The notes under the pieces: model-generated
The model's database searches: none
Seen by the model: the letters and a program-made list of their open reading frames with translations, nothing else
Told to the model about the DNA's origin: nothing
Shown here: in pieces, positions 17,424 to 24,993 of the stretch
Numbering within the stretch: the stretch's first letter is position 1
Layout: every line of letters starts with the position of its first letter
Program-made: the position numbers and the translations under genes
From: Streptomyces antibioticus
Lineage (GTDB): Bacteria; Actinomycetota; Actinomycetes; Streptomycetales; Streptomycetaceae
Direction of reading: 5' to 3'
DNA: 64,000 bases
Assembly: GCF_002019855.1 (NCBI RefSeq)
Contig: NZ_CM007717.1
Location: 1,054,001-1,118,000, forward strand

Positions 17424-18076
17424 TCATCACCGAACTCGTCTTCGTCCGTCACGGAGAGGCCCAGTGCAACCTCGACGGCCTGGTCGGAGGCCCGCGCACC
17501 TGCACCGGGCTGACCGACCGCGGATACGCGCAGGTCGAGCAAGTCGCGCTCCGCCTCACCGCCGAGCATCGCGACAAGCCGTTCGACGCTCTGTACGCCG
17601 GCCCGCGCATCCGCCTGCGCCAGACCGGCGAGATCATCAGCCAGGCCCTTCGCATCCCCGTGTCCGCCGACGATCGTCTCGACGGCCCGGCCCACGGGGC
17701 CGCTGACGGCATGCCCTGGGCCGAGGTGAAGGACGCTGCCGACGGTGGGCCACATGCCCACCCGGACAGGCCCTGGGCTGCTGGATCCGACACGTGGAAC
17801 GGCTACCTGGAGCGGGCCAGCCGCTTCCTGCAGGAATTCATCGACCAGCACGAGGGCGAGCGCGTCCTGGTTGCCGCGCACGGCGAGACAGTGATCGTCG
17901 CGCACACCCTGCTCCTGGGAATCCCTCTCGGTTCCCCAGCCGGATTCACGGTCTCCCACGGGTCCATCACCCGCTGGCAGCACCACCTCAACCGGCTCGG
18001 ACAGAGGCGGTGGATGCTCGACCGCCACAACGACACCAAGCACCTGGCCGCCTTAGCGCGGGGGGCGGCCGCGTGA
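17420..18076 (+). CDS. Histidine phosphatase (phosphoglycerate-mutase-like)
   Basis: 218 aa, GTG overlap. The RHG motif with phospho-accepting His is ELVFVRHGEAQCNL; then DALYAGPRIRLRQTGEIISQ, and the second His in VLVAAHGETVIVAHTLLLG. It is the broad-specificity phosphatase type. Sitting between two APH-like kinases, it may remove the protecting phosphate, a kinase/phosphatase pair logic known from antibiotic clusters. Confidence 0.85.
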   Translation: MIITELVFVRHGEAQCNLDGLVGGPRTCTGLTDRGYAQVEQVALRLTAEHRDKPFDALYAGPRIRLRQTGEIISQALRIPVSADDRLDGPAHGAADGMPWAEVKDAADGGPHAHPDRPWAAGSDTWNGYLERASRFLQEFIDQHEGERVLVAAHGETVIVAHTLLLGIPLGSPAGFTVSHGSITRWQHHLNRLGQRRWMLDRHNDTKHLAALARGAAA

Positions 18077-18909
18077 TCACACAGTTCGACGACCCGCGCC
18101 TGAACCTGGCCCGGGGCGCGCTCGGGGCAGTCCGGATCGTGCACGAGCCGACGCTCCCGCATCGCGTCCTGCGTCTGGTCGACGCCGACGGCAACGAGTT
18201 CTTCGCCAAGCAGCACAGCGAACGCGACCGGTACGTCCGGGAACTGCACGCCTATCTCACCTGGGGATCCCGGCTGACCGGCCACGTGCCCCACGTGGTG
18301 GGCCGCCAGGACAGGACGTGCACCCTGCTCTTCACCGCTGTCCCCGGCGTACGGGCGGATGCCCTCCCACCAGGATCGCCTGATGAGGAGCGTGCCCACT
18401 ACGAGGCCGGGCGCGTGCTGGGCAATCTGCACCACGCCACTTCTGTACCGCGCTCGGGTGCTGTCGGCACGGACCTCGCCCGGCGGCTGGGTGACTGGAC
18501 CGCTCGCGCGGACCGGGCAGGCCTCATCTCCGCGCTCGAACGCGAGCGACTGAGCCACAACGCGGATGTCCTGGCGAACACGCTCATGGACAGCGCGGTG
18601 TGCCACCTCGACTATCAGCCGCGGAACTGGCTCCTCGGCGACTCCTTCGGACTGTGCGACTTCGAGCACATGCGCCGCGACGCCCGCATCCGCGACTTCG
18701 CCCGGCTGGAGTTCCGCCGCTGGCAGGCGGCACCCCACCTGCGGACGGCGTTCTTCACCGGATACGGAAAGCCGCTGAACGACACCGAACAGCGGCTACT
18801 CGAGTCCTTCGGAGCGATCGAGGCCGTCACCTCCCTGGTCCGCGGACATGAGCAGAACGACCTCTCCCTCAGCACCCACGGCCGGACGGTTCTGGCCCGT
18901 CTTACCTAA
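18073..18909 (+). CDS. Aminoglycoside-phosphotransferase-like kinase
   Basis: 278 aa, GTG overlap of 4 bp. The catalytic loop is VCHLDYQPRNWLLGDSFG (HxDxxxxN) and the metal site LCDFEHMRRD. The N-lobe has FFAKQHSERDRYVRELHAY, where the Lys and Glu would bind ATP. Either a biosynthetic kinase or a self-resistance kinase inactivating the product is possible. After the stop there is a 32-bp gap before the epimerase gene. Confidence 0.75.
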   Translation: MITQFDDPRLNLARGALGAVRIVHEPTLPHRVLRLVDADGNEFFAKQHSERDRYVRELHAYLTWGSRLTGHVPHVVGRQDRTCTLLFTAVPGVRADALPPGSPDEERAHYEAGRVLGNLHHATSVPRSGAVGTDLARRLGDWTARADRAGLISALERERLSHNADVLANTLMDSAVCHLDYQPRNWLLGDSFGLCDFEHMRRDARIRDFARLEFRRWQAAPHLRTAFFTGYGKPLNDTEQRLLESFGAIEAVTSLVRGHEQNDLSLSTHGRTVLARLT

Positions 18910-18941
18910 GCCACCCCGTCCCTGGATTCCTGGAGAACCCC

Positions 18942-19943
18942 GTGTCACAGCACTTGTCCCACCCGACCGCCGCTGTCCCCCGTCGGGCTGTGGTGACCGG
19001 CGCCGCCGGCTTCATCGGCTCCCACCTCGCGCACGCCCTCGTCCAGGCCGGCGCCGTCGTCATCGGCGTCGACCGGCGCGACCCGGCCACCGACCGCACG
19101 GCCGCAGCCAACCTCTCCGTCCTGCGGGGGCTTCCGGGGTACATGCACGTCACCGCCGACCTCCTCAGTTGCGCGATCGATCCGCTTCTCGTCGACGCGA
19201 ACGCGGTATTCCACCTGGCGGGGATCCCCGGGGTGCGTCCCTCATGGGGACCGAGGTTCGGCGAGTACGTCGCCTCCAACGTCCTCGCGACCCACCGCGT
19301 CATGGACGCCGTCACCCGCATGGGCGTTCCCCGGCTCGTGGCGGCCTCCTCCTCCAGCGTCTACGGCCCCACCGACGGCGGTGCGAGCGTGGAGACCGAC
19401 CGGCCCCAGCCGGCGTCCCCGTACGCGGTCACGAAGCTCGCCGAGGAGCAACTCTGCCTCGCGCACTCCACCCAGGCTCACTGTCCCACCAGCGTCGTCG
19501 CCCTGCGGTACTTCACCGTGTACGGCCCCCGGCAGCGCCCCGACATGTTCACGCACCGCGCCCTCACGGCCGCCCTGACCGGCCAACCGCTGCGCCTGTA
19601 CGGGGACGGTCACCAGCGGCGGGACTTCACGTACATCGACGACGCGGTGGCGGCCACCATCGCCGCAGGCACCCTCCCGACGGCCAGTGGAGTGATCAAT
19701 GTGGGAGGCGGTTCGAGCGCCTCCCTGCTCGACGTGATCAACATCGCGAACAGCCTTGCCGGTCGCGAAATCCAAGTTCACCAGGAGAACCCGCGCAGCG
19801 GCGACGTCCTCACCACCCGCGCCAACCCCGGCCGTGCCCATGAGGTCCTGGGCTGGCAGCCCCAGGTCGACATTCACAACGGCATGCGGGCCCACATGCA
19901 GGCGCTGGCCGCCGAGTCCGCCGCATACGGCCGCGCGGCATGA
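18942..19943 (+). CDS. NAD-dependent nucleotide-sugar epimerase/dehydratase
   Basis: 333 aa, GTG start with CTGGAG upstream. Rossmann Gly motif VTGAAGFIGSHLAHALV, the catalytic Ser in AASSSSVYG, the YxxxK pair in YAVTKLAEEQL, and RYFTVYGPRQRPDM. This is the extended short-chain dehydrogenase family of UDP-glucose 4-epimerase and UDP-glucuronate epimerase. It probably makes the sugar donor for one of the two cluster glycosyltransferases. Confidence 0.88.
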   Translation: MSQHLSHPTAAVPRRAVVTGAAGFIGSHLAHALVQAGAVVIGVDRRDPATDRTAAANLSVLRGLPGYMHVTADLLSCAIDPLLVDANAVFHLAGIPGVRPSWGPRFGEYVASNVLATHRVMDAVTRMGVPRLVAASSSSVYGPTDGGASVETDRPQPASPYAVTKLAEEQLCLAHSTQAHCPTSVVALRYFTVYGPRQRPDMFTHRALTAALTGQPLRLYGDGHQRRDFTYIDDAVAATIAAGTLPTASGVINVGGGSSASLLDVINIANSLAGREIQVHQENPRSGDVLTTRANPGRAHEVLGWQPQVDIHNGMRAHMQALAAESAAYGRAA

Positions 19944-19967
19944 CGGGCAGGACCAGGAGGCATCGCA

Positions 19968-21089
19968 GTGGAGAGTCCTGAGAAAGCGCGCCTGGACGCC
20001 TTCTTCCGGCAGGTCACGACACGCTTCCCCGCCGGCGAGAACGTCACCACGCTGATCATCACGCACCTGCTCTCCGAGCGGCCGGCGTTCCTCCGCGCGA
20101 TGGCGGCGATCTCCACGGTCGGCGCTGTCCTGCCCAAGCCAAGGTCCATCGACCAGCCGACGCTGAAGACGGTCCGATGTGACTTCACGGTCCATGACCT
20201 GAGTCGAGAGCAGTTCACCGACCCGACCAGCGCGTTGGAGTACCTGGAGAACACAGCCGGCGGCAGGAGCGTAATCCTGGTGGACATCGGGGGCTACTTC
20301 GCACCATGCCTTGACACCCTGGTGGAGAAGTTCTCCGGCCGCATCCTCGGCGTCGTTGAGGACACTGAGAACGGACACCAGAGGTACGCAGCACTCGACC
20401 ACCTGCCCTGCCCCGTCGTCTCGGTGGCCCGCTCCCCGCTGAAGGACTGCGAGGACCACCTCGTGGGCCGGTCCATCGTCTTCTCGACCGACGCCCTGGT
20501 ACGCGCTCGCGGCGACGTTCTGACCAGCCGGAACGCCTGTGTGATCGGGTTCGGCAAGGTCGGCCGGGCCATCGCTCAGACGCTACGCGCGCAGGACGCC
20601 CGCGTCACCGTGTACGACACCGATCCAGTCAGGAGAGTGCAGGCGCATTCCCAGGGCTTCCGCACGAGCACGTCAACTGTCGAGGCACTCCAGGACGCGG
20701 AACTCGTCCTGTGCGCCACCGGCAACCTGGCCCTCCGCCAAGGCGACTTCACCGCGCTGCGCAACGGGGCGTACCTCGCCTCGGTGACGTCCTCGGAGGA
20801 CGAACTCGAACTCGGCAGCCTCCATGGGCTCTACCAGCGAACCCCGGTCGGCGAGCATCTGACGCGGTACGAGATCACGGGCCACTACTTCTACGTCCTG
20901 GCCGATGGTGGCGCCGTCAACTTCGTGCACGGCGCGGCAGTCGGCGCCTACATCCACCTCGTTCAGGCCGAGGTACTCGCCGCCACCGCGGCTCTCAGCC
21001 AGGACCGCTTCCACCCCGGTCTACACGAGATGCCGACGCCCGACCGCCAGGCCATCGCAAGGGTCTGGTTCGACCACTTCGACAGGTGA
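19968..21089 (+). CDS. S-adenosylhomocysteine-hydrolase-like NAD-binding oxidoreductase
   Basis: 373 aa, GTG start. The C-terminal half has the NAD fold of SAH hydrolase (NACVIGFGKVGRAIAQTLRA, VTVYDTDPVRRVQAHSQGF, DAELVLCATGNLALRQGDF, RNGAYLASVTSSEDELELG). The N-terminal half keeps only faint similarity and the classical SAHH substrate residues are not recognisable. It is also shorter than true SAHH, usually over 420 aa. It may oxidise a hydroxyl of a nucleoside transiently or permanently rather than cleave SAH. Confidence 0.65.
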   Translation: MESPEKARLDAFFRQVTTRFPAGENVTTLIITHLLSERPAFLRAMAAISTVGAVLPKPRSIDQPTLKTVRCDFTVHDLSREQFTDPTSALEYLENTAGGRSVILVDIGGYFAPCLDTLVEKFSGRILGVVEDTENGHQRYAALDHLPCPVVSVARSPLKDCEDHLVGRSIVFSTDALVRARGDVLTSRNACVIGFGKVGRAIAQTLRAQDARVTVYDTDPVRRVQAHSQGFRTSTSTVEALQDAELVLCATGNLALRQGDFTALRNGAYLASVTSSEDELELGSLHGLYQRTPVGEHLTRYEITGHYFYVLADGGAVNFVHGAAVGAYIHLVQAEVLAATAALSQDRFHPGLHEMPTPDRQAIARVWFDHFDR

Positions 21090-21093
21090 CAAC

Positions 21094-21888
21094 GTGCCTC
21101 CATCCTCCAGCACTTCCGCGCCACCACTGAGCACCACACGCCGCCGCCACATAGCTGTCATCCCGTGCCGCTGGGGATCCACCCGGTTTCCGGGAAAGCC
21201 CCTGGCGCAGCTCGGGAACAAGCCGCTCCTGTGGCACGTCCACCAGCGCTGCGTAGAGGCGAGAGGCCTTCACAGCGCGGTGGTCGCAACCGACGACAAG
21301 CGCATCGAGGAGGTGTGCCGCGAACTGGGAATCGACTGCATGCGCACCGCGAACCACCTCACTGGTACCGACCGCGTCGCGGAGTGCGCGGAACGCCTGC
21401 CCGCCGACGCCTACATCAACGTCCAGGGCGACGAGCCGTTCGTCTCCCCCACAGCGATCGACGCCGTCTCCGAGGCCCTCGCACGCCTGCCCCCTGGAAC
21501 GCTCGCCGTGAACGCGTACACGGAGCTGGACGACGCCTGCGCGGTACTGGACCACAATGTCGTCAAGGTCGTCGTCGGTGCCGAGGGCAACGCCCTCATG
21601 TTCTCCCGCCAACCGATCCCCTACCCGCGCGGTGACCGTCCGAGGTACCTGCGGCAACTCGGGCTCTACGGCTTCACAAGAACGGCTCTCAGCTTGTTCC
21701 GGCAGCTCCCCCAGGGCCCGTTGGAGCGAGCCGAAAGCGTGGAGATGCTGCGCCTCGTCGAACACGGCCACGGCCACGGCGTACGGATGCTCGCCGTAAC
21801 AGACGATGGTCTAGCCGTCGACACTCCGGAGGACCTCTCCATGGCACATGCGCTGCTTCGTCGCCGGACTCGGGGGCCGCGCCAGTAG
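21094..21888 (+). CDS. 3-deoxy-manno-octulosonate cytidylyltransferase (KdsB)-like
   Basis: 264 aa from GTG 21094, 4 bp after the previous stop. HIAVIPCRWGSTRFPGKPLA is the CTP-binding loop; ATDDKRIEEVCRELG, LTGTDRVAECAE, YINVQGDEPFVSPTAID, FSRQPIPYPR, LGLYGFTRTAL and ERAESVEMLRLVEHGHG all match KdsB. KDO is a Gram-negative sugar and no KdsA or KdsD is present, so this enzyme more likely activates another acid or uses a modified CTP. It is the last gene of the cargo operon. Confidence 0.82.
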   Translation: MPPSSSTSAPPLSTTRRRHIAVIPCRWGSTRFPGKPLAQLGNKPLLWHVHQRCVEARGLHSAVVATDDKRIEEVCRELGIDCMRTANHLTGTDRVAECAERLPADAYINVQGDEPFVSPTAIDAVSEALARLPPGTLAVNAYTELDDACAVLDHNVVKVVVGAEGNALMFSRQPIPYPRGDRPRYLRQLGLYGFTRTALSLFRQLPQGPLERAESVEMLRLVEHGHGHGVRMLAVTDDGLAVDTPEDLSMAHALLRRRTRGPRQ

Positions 21889-21956
21889 TGTTTGGCTGGG
21901 TTCCGGTTCCCGCCCGCTGACGCCAAGAAGATCAATTCGAGGTGTGGCCGTGCCGG

Positions 21957-22382
21957 TCACTTATCGCCAGCCTGGGTAGTGTCGGCGTAGCTGTTGAACA
22001 CGTCGAGCTCGTTCTGCTCGAAGCGGCGGATGCCACCCCGGATGGAGTCGTAGCCGGCCACGACGGAGGTCGCGGTGGCGTAGACGTGCTTGCCGTCCTT
22101 GACCTCGAAGTGGAAGGTGAGGGAGACGCGCCGGACGTCGGTCACCCAGGCTTCGATCCGGACCGGGGTCTCCCAGGTCTCCAGTGGGTGCTGGTAGCGG
22201 ATGGTCTGCTCGCGCAGGAGGAAGTTGCGGGCCAGGCGCTCGGCGGGGTCCTGGGGGACCAGCATGCTGAACATGCGCATGCGGGTCTCTTCCAGGAGGA
22301 CGCCGTAGCGGGAGCTGTTGAGGTGCCCGTTCGCGTCGAGGTCCGACCAGCGAACGGGGCAGTCGTAGATGTGTCGGGACAC
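21957..22382 (-). CDS. Hotdog-fold acyl-CoA thioesterase
   Basis: 141 aa from GTG 22382, with AGGAG 6 bp upstream. The 4HBT motif is VRWSDLDANGHLNSSRYGVL with catalytic Asp, then FLLREQTIRYQHPLE and SLTFHFEVKDG. It faces the cargo operon tail to tail, so it is a separate unit. A general acyl-CoA thioesterase; the acyl group is unknown. Confidence 0.85.
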   Translation of the reverse strand: MSRHIYDCPVRWSDLDANGHLNSSRYGVLLEETRMRMFSMLVPQDPAERLARNFLLREQTIRYQHPLETWETPVRIEAWVTDVRRVSLTFHFEVKDGKHVYATATSVVAGYDSIRGGIRRFEQNELDVFNSYADTTQAGDK

Positions 22383-22610
22383 AGTGACTCCTGAGAGCTG
22401 TGGGATCTTCCGTACCTTCGAGGCGCCCGGCCGATCCGAGGACTGACTGGCGCACCCTCCATCAACAAAGGCCCAGGGACTGCGGGGATCGGCCGTCCGG
22501 ACGTTCTCTGCCGCCCGAACGGCCACGCCCCAACCCCTGGACCCCACACGGAGACGGCACCAGTCGTGACATTAAGTTGCTTTTCGTGGCCAACGGGCCA
22601 GCCACACCAG

Positions 22611-23957
22611 CTAGCGGGGCGGGCGCTCGCCCTCTTGGAGGTCGTTGAAGATCTCGCGAAGGAGGGCGGCCCGGAGGTCAACCTGGGGCAGTTGCCCATG
22701 GAGCCGACTGATGGCCGCCTGGTCGGAGTCCGGCAGCGAGGCGCGCAGGAGTAGCTTCAGCTCCGCTCGGGCCTGGGGGTCGACGATCGGCGAGTGGATG
22801 CGGTCGACGACGGCACCGGCCCCCAGCTGCGTGATGCCCCACTCCCCGGGGACTTCCTGGATGGCCCAAACCACGGAGTGGTTCTCGGGCGACAGGGTGA
22901 GTCGGCACTCCGGCCCGGCCAGCGCGCTGAGTGCTGGGAGCGGGACGCCGCCGGGGCCGGCGAGTGCTGCAGCCTCGTCGGCGCTGTCGACGACGAGGCG
23001 GGCGGTGAGCGCTCGGGCCGCGCGACGGCGGGCGGCATCGGCTTCGGCCTGGGCAGGGGGCTGCGGAGTGAGCGCGCTGGGCTCAGCGTGGGCCCAGGCG
23101 TTGCGCTTGCCTCCCAGGGCGTCGGTCTCGTCATCGGAGGATTCGGCCTCGACCCAGGTGATCACCACGAACCGGCAGTGGGGCATCGACGCCGGGTACA
23201 GGACGTGGGAGACGACTTCGACGGTCTCCCAGCCTAGGGCGGGGATGATCATCCGGAAGACATGGCCGTCCCTGTCGGCCTCCAGATCTGCCTCGTTGCG
23301 CCAGATCCGCTCGACGTCTGGGTTCTGGCGAACCTCGGCGATCAGGTCGACGAGCTCGACGTTGTCCTTGTGGGTGGCCTGGGCGAACTTCAACAAACGG
23401 ATGTAGGCCGCGGCATGCATGTCCCAGTCGTGGTACTGGGTGCGGGCCTCGGGGTTCGTCAGGGCCCAGCGCATGAGGTTGGCGCGCGGCTCCATGACCC
23501 AGGGCCACCACTCGGCCATCGCCGCGTTGAACGCCAAGATGTTCCAGTTACGGTCCGTCAGGTACGTAGGCGAGGGCATCTGCCTGTCGATCAGAAGGCG
23601 AAGTGCCCGGCGCAGCTCCGGACTGGCGTCGATCTGCGGGTCACCGTCGAGCGTGGTGCCGATGTTGTAGAGCAGCAGGGCGTGGCGCTCGCTCTTGTCG
23701 AGCCCGAGCAGATCCGCGAGCGCCTCGCACTGGGGCTTGGTGAACCGGGGCGGAACGGCCCCCTTCTCCACGTTGCGGTAGGTCCGCACCCCCATACCGA
23801 GGGCCCTGGCCACCGGGGCCTGGGTGATCCCCGCCGCTTGGCGCCATCGCTTCAGCCAGCCACCGAACCCCATGAACTGACCGGCGATTTCTCCGCCGTG
23901 TGCGCCCTTGTTCTCGGCGTGGTCATCGCCGAAGGGGACTATCCCCTGAGCAACCAT
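22611..23957 (-). CDS. XRE-family regulator with MmyB-like ligand-binding domain
   Basis: 448 aa, ATG with AAGGAAG upstream. The helix-turn-helix spans about 32-90 (WLKRWRQAAGITQAPVARAL, then GVRTYRNVEKGAVPP). Residues 115-270 match the MmyB-like PAS-type domain that follows XRE domains in Streptomyces regulators (PTYLTDRNWNILAFNAAMAE, with WWPWVMEP). The C-terminal 170 residues are unassigned. Its gene ends 228 bp from the thioesterase start and its promoter faces the 1-kb non-coding region before the replication genes. Confidence 0.82.
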   Translation of the reverse strand: MVAQGIVPFGDDHAENKGAHGGEIAGQFMGFGGWLKRWRQAAGITQAPVARALGMGVRTYRNVEKGAVPPRFTKPQCEALADLLGLDKSERHALLLYNIGTTLDGDPQIDASPELRRALRLLIDRQMPSPTYLTDRNWNILAFNAAMAEWWPWVMEPRANLMRWALTNPEARTQYHDWDMHAAAYIRLLKFAQATHKDNVELVDLIAEVRQNPDVERIWRNEADLEADRDGHVFRMIIPALGWETVEVVSHVLYPASMPHCRFVVITWVEAESSDDETDALGGKRNAWAHAEPSALTPQPPAQAEADAARRRAARALTARLVVDSADEAAALAGPGGVPLPALSALAGPECRLTLSPENHSVVWAIQEVPGEWGITQLGAGAVVDRIHSPIVDPQARAELKLLLRASLPDSDQAAISRLHGQLPQVDLRAALLREIFNDLQEGERPPR

Positions 23958-24248
23958 GAGGCTCTTCCTTGTCTCCGTGTTTTACACGGGAGGCACCCGC
24001 CTGAGGGCATGAAAAACGGGGGGCAGCGTGAATGCCGGCCCCCCGGCCTGGTGTCTCCCACAAAGACGATACGCCTAAGTAGTACCGACCAGTAATTTGT
24101 GGCCTCGACCACAGGGCAGTTGGTTAAACGCGCAACCATGCCTGCCGACGCCCGGCCGCCTCCCATGACGAATCCGGACATTCTCTCACCTGCGGTTTTC
24201 CATGATCAGGAAAGCGGCAAATCCTTGCCGGTTTTTCTTGCAAGGCGG

Positions 24249-24262
24249 TGAATGATCATTCA
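24249..24262. promoter_or_regulatory. 14-bp perfect palindrome
   Basis: TGAATGATCATTCA reads identically on both strands and is unusually AT-rich for this DNA. It lies 290 bp upstream of the start of the XRE/MmyB regulator and 730 bp before the replication gene. It could be an operator of that regulator or an initiator-binding site. Confidence 0.4.
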
Positions 24263-24662
24263 TGCCGCAGACGATCACCAAAGCAAGCTGGCTGCCGATA
24301 TCCAACCCCCTTGAAAATAAAGGACGTTACCAGGACCCCCACGCGACCTCCACATATCCCACACATCCATCTACGCGCGTGGATTCGCCCTTGAGATGCC
24401 GTTGACGAAGCCTTTGCCTGCGGGCTTAAATCCAAACCTGACCAGCCGGTACAGAGCGACAGCCTGCCGGTTCATGAACGTGGGGGCTCTTTTGAAGATC
24501 TTTATTGCGGTGCCCGGAGTGCGCATGGGTGGCGCCACCGAACAGCGGCTCACATCTACACGTGCTGGTACGGCAGCAAAATGCTTGGCGTGTACATCTT
24601 TTCACGGCCTGTAGAGCCAGGTCTGGATCTTGTGCGGACGTCTGCGTATGTTCGTCGTCCCC

Positions 24663-24682
24663 CACCGGGAGGCAACCCGGTG
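24663..24682 (+). other. Hairpin with AGGCAA loop, replication leader, copy 1
   Basis: Stem CACCGGG / CCCGGTG closes the loop AGGCAA (24670-24675). The same loop sits on unrelated stems at 24751, 54464 and 54663. It precedes the mini-ORF at 24700. Confidence 0.55.
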
Positions 24683-24699
24683 ACCGGCGAAAGGAACGC

Positions 24700-24723
24700 A
24701 TGCAGGGCGCACCGAGCAGCTAG
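24700..24723 (+). CDS. Seven-codon mini-ORF (MQGAPSS) between two hairpins
   Basis: ATG CAG GGC GCA CCG AGC AGC TAG, with AAAGGAA ending 3 bp upstream. A hairpin ends 17 bp before it and a 13-bp-stem hairpin begins 14 bp after it. This arrangement looks like an attenuator leader for the replication genes starting at 24994. Translation is not proven. It could be a chance ORF, but the mini-ORF and AGGCAA-hairpin arrangement recurs upstream of the transfer operon. Confidence 0.35.
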   Translation: MQGAPSS

Positions 24724-24737
24724 CCCGTAAAAGCAAT

Positions 24738-24769
24738 CGGCGCCCGGGAGAGGCAACTCCCGGGCGCCG
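24738..24769 (+). terminator. Strong hairpin with AGGCAA loop before the replication genes
   Basis: Perfect 13-bp stem CGGCGCCCGGGAG / CTCCCGGGCGCCG with loop AGGCAA (24751-24756). It lies 225 bp upstream of the replication gene on the same strand. It would act as terminator or attenuator for transcripts entering from the left. Confidence 0.65.
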
Positions 24770-24993
24770 GACGCGAAGAGTCCTATCTCCAGCCGAGGCA
24801 ACGGCCGGAGAGACCCGTCATCACCGCGCCGGCCCTTCCAACGGGGCACAACCGGCTGCGGCATCACTCAGGGAGAGTTTTGCGTGGGCACGCCCCTGCG
24901 CGAAAGGCCGGACCCTCGGGCCGCCGCCGCGGACTGTGCAGCGGACACCGCTCACCCGCCCATTTCGAGCCTCTGGCGCGGAGGTGAGGTCTG

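Larger units (their letters stand above)
23958..24993. other. 1-kb non-coding region between regulator and replication genes
   Basis: No gene I can support. Parts (about 24180-24340 and 24470-24610) have noticeably lower GC than the neighbourhood, for example TTTTGAAGATCTTTATTG around 24490. The region holds a 14-bp palindrome (24249), two hairpins with loop AGGCAA (24663, 24738) and a seven-codon ORF between them (24700). A leftward 34-codon ORF from 24475 has poor start signals. It could hold the vegetative origin and the leader of the replication operon. Confidence 0.5.

Noticed and set aside
24371..24553. Small leftward ORF in the non-coding kilobase
   Set aside because: Weak start signals, no family resemblance, and base composition unlike coding DNA here.
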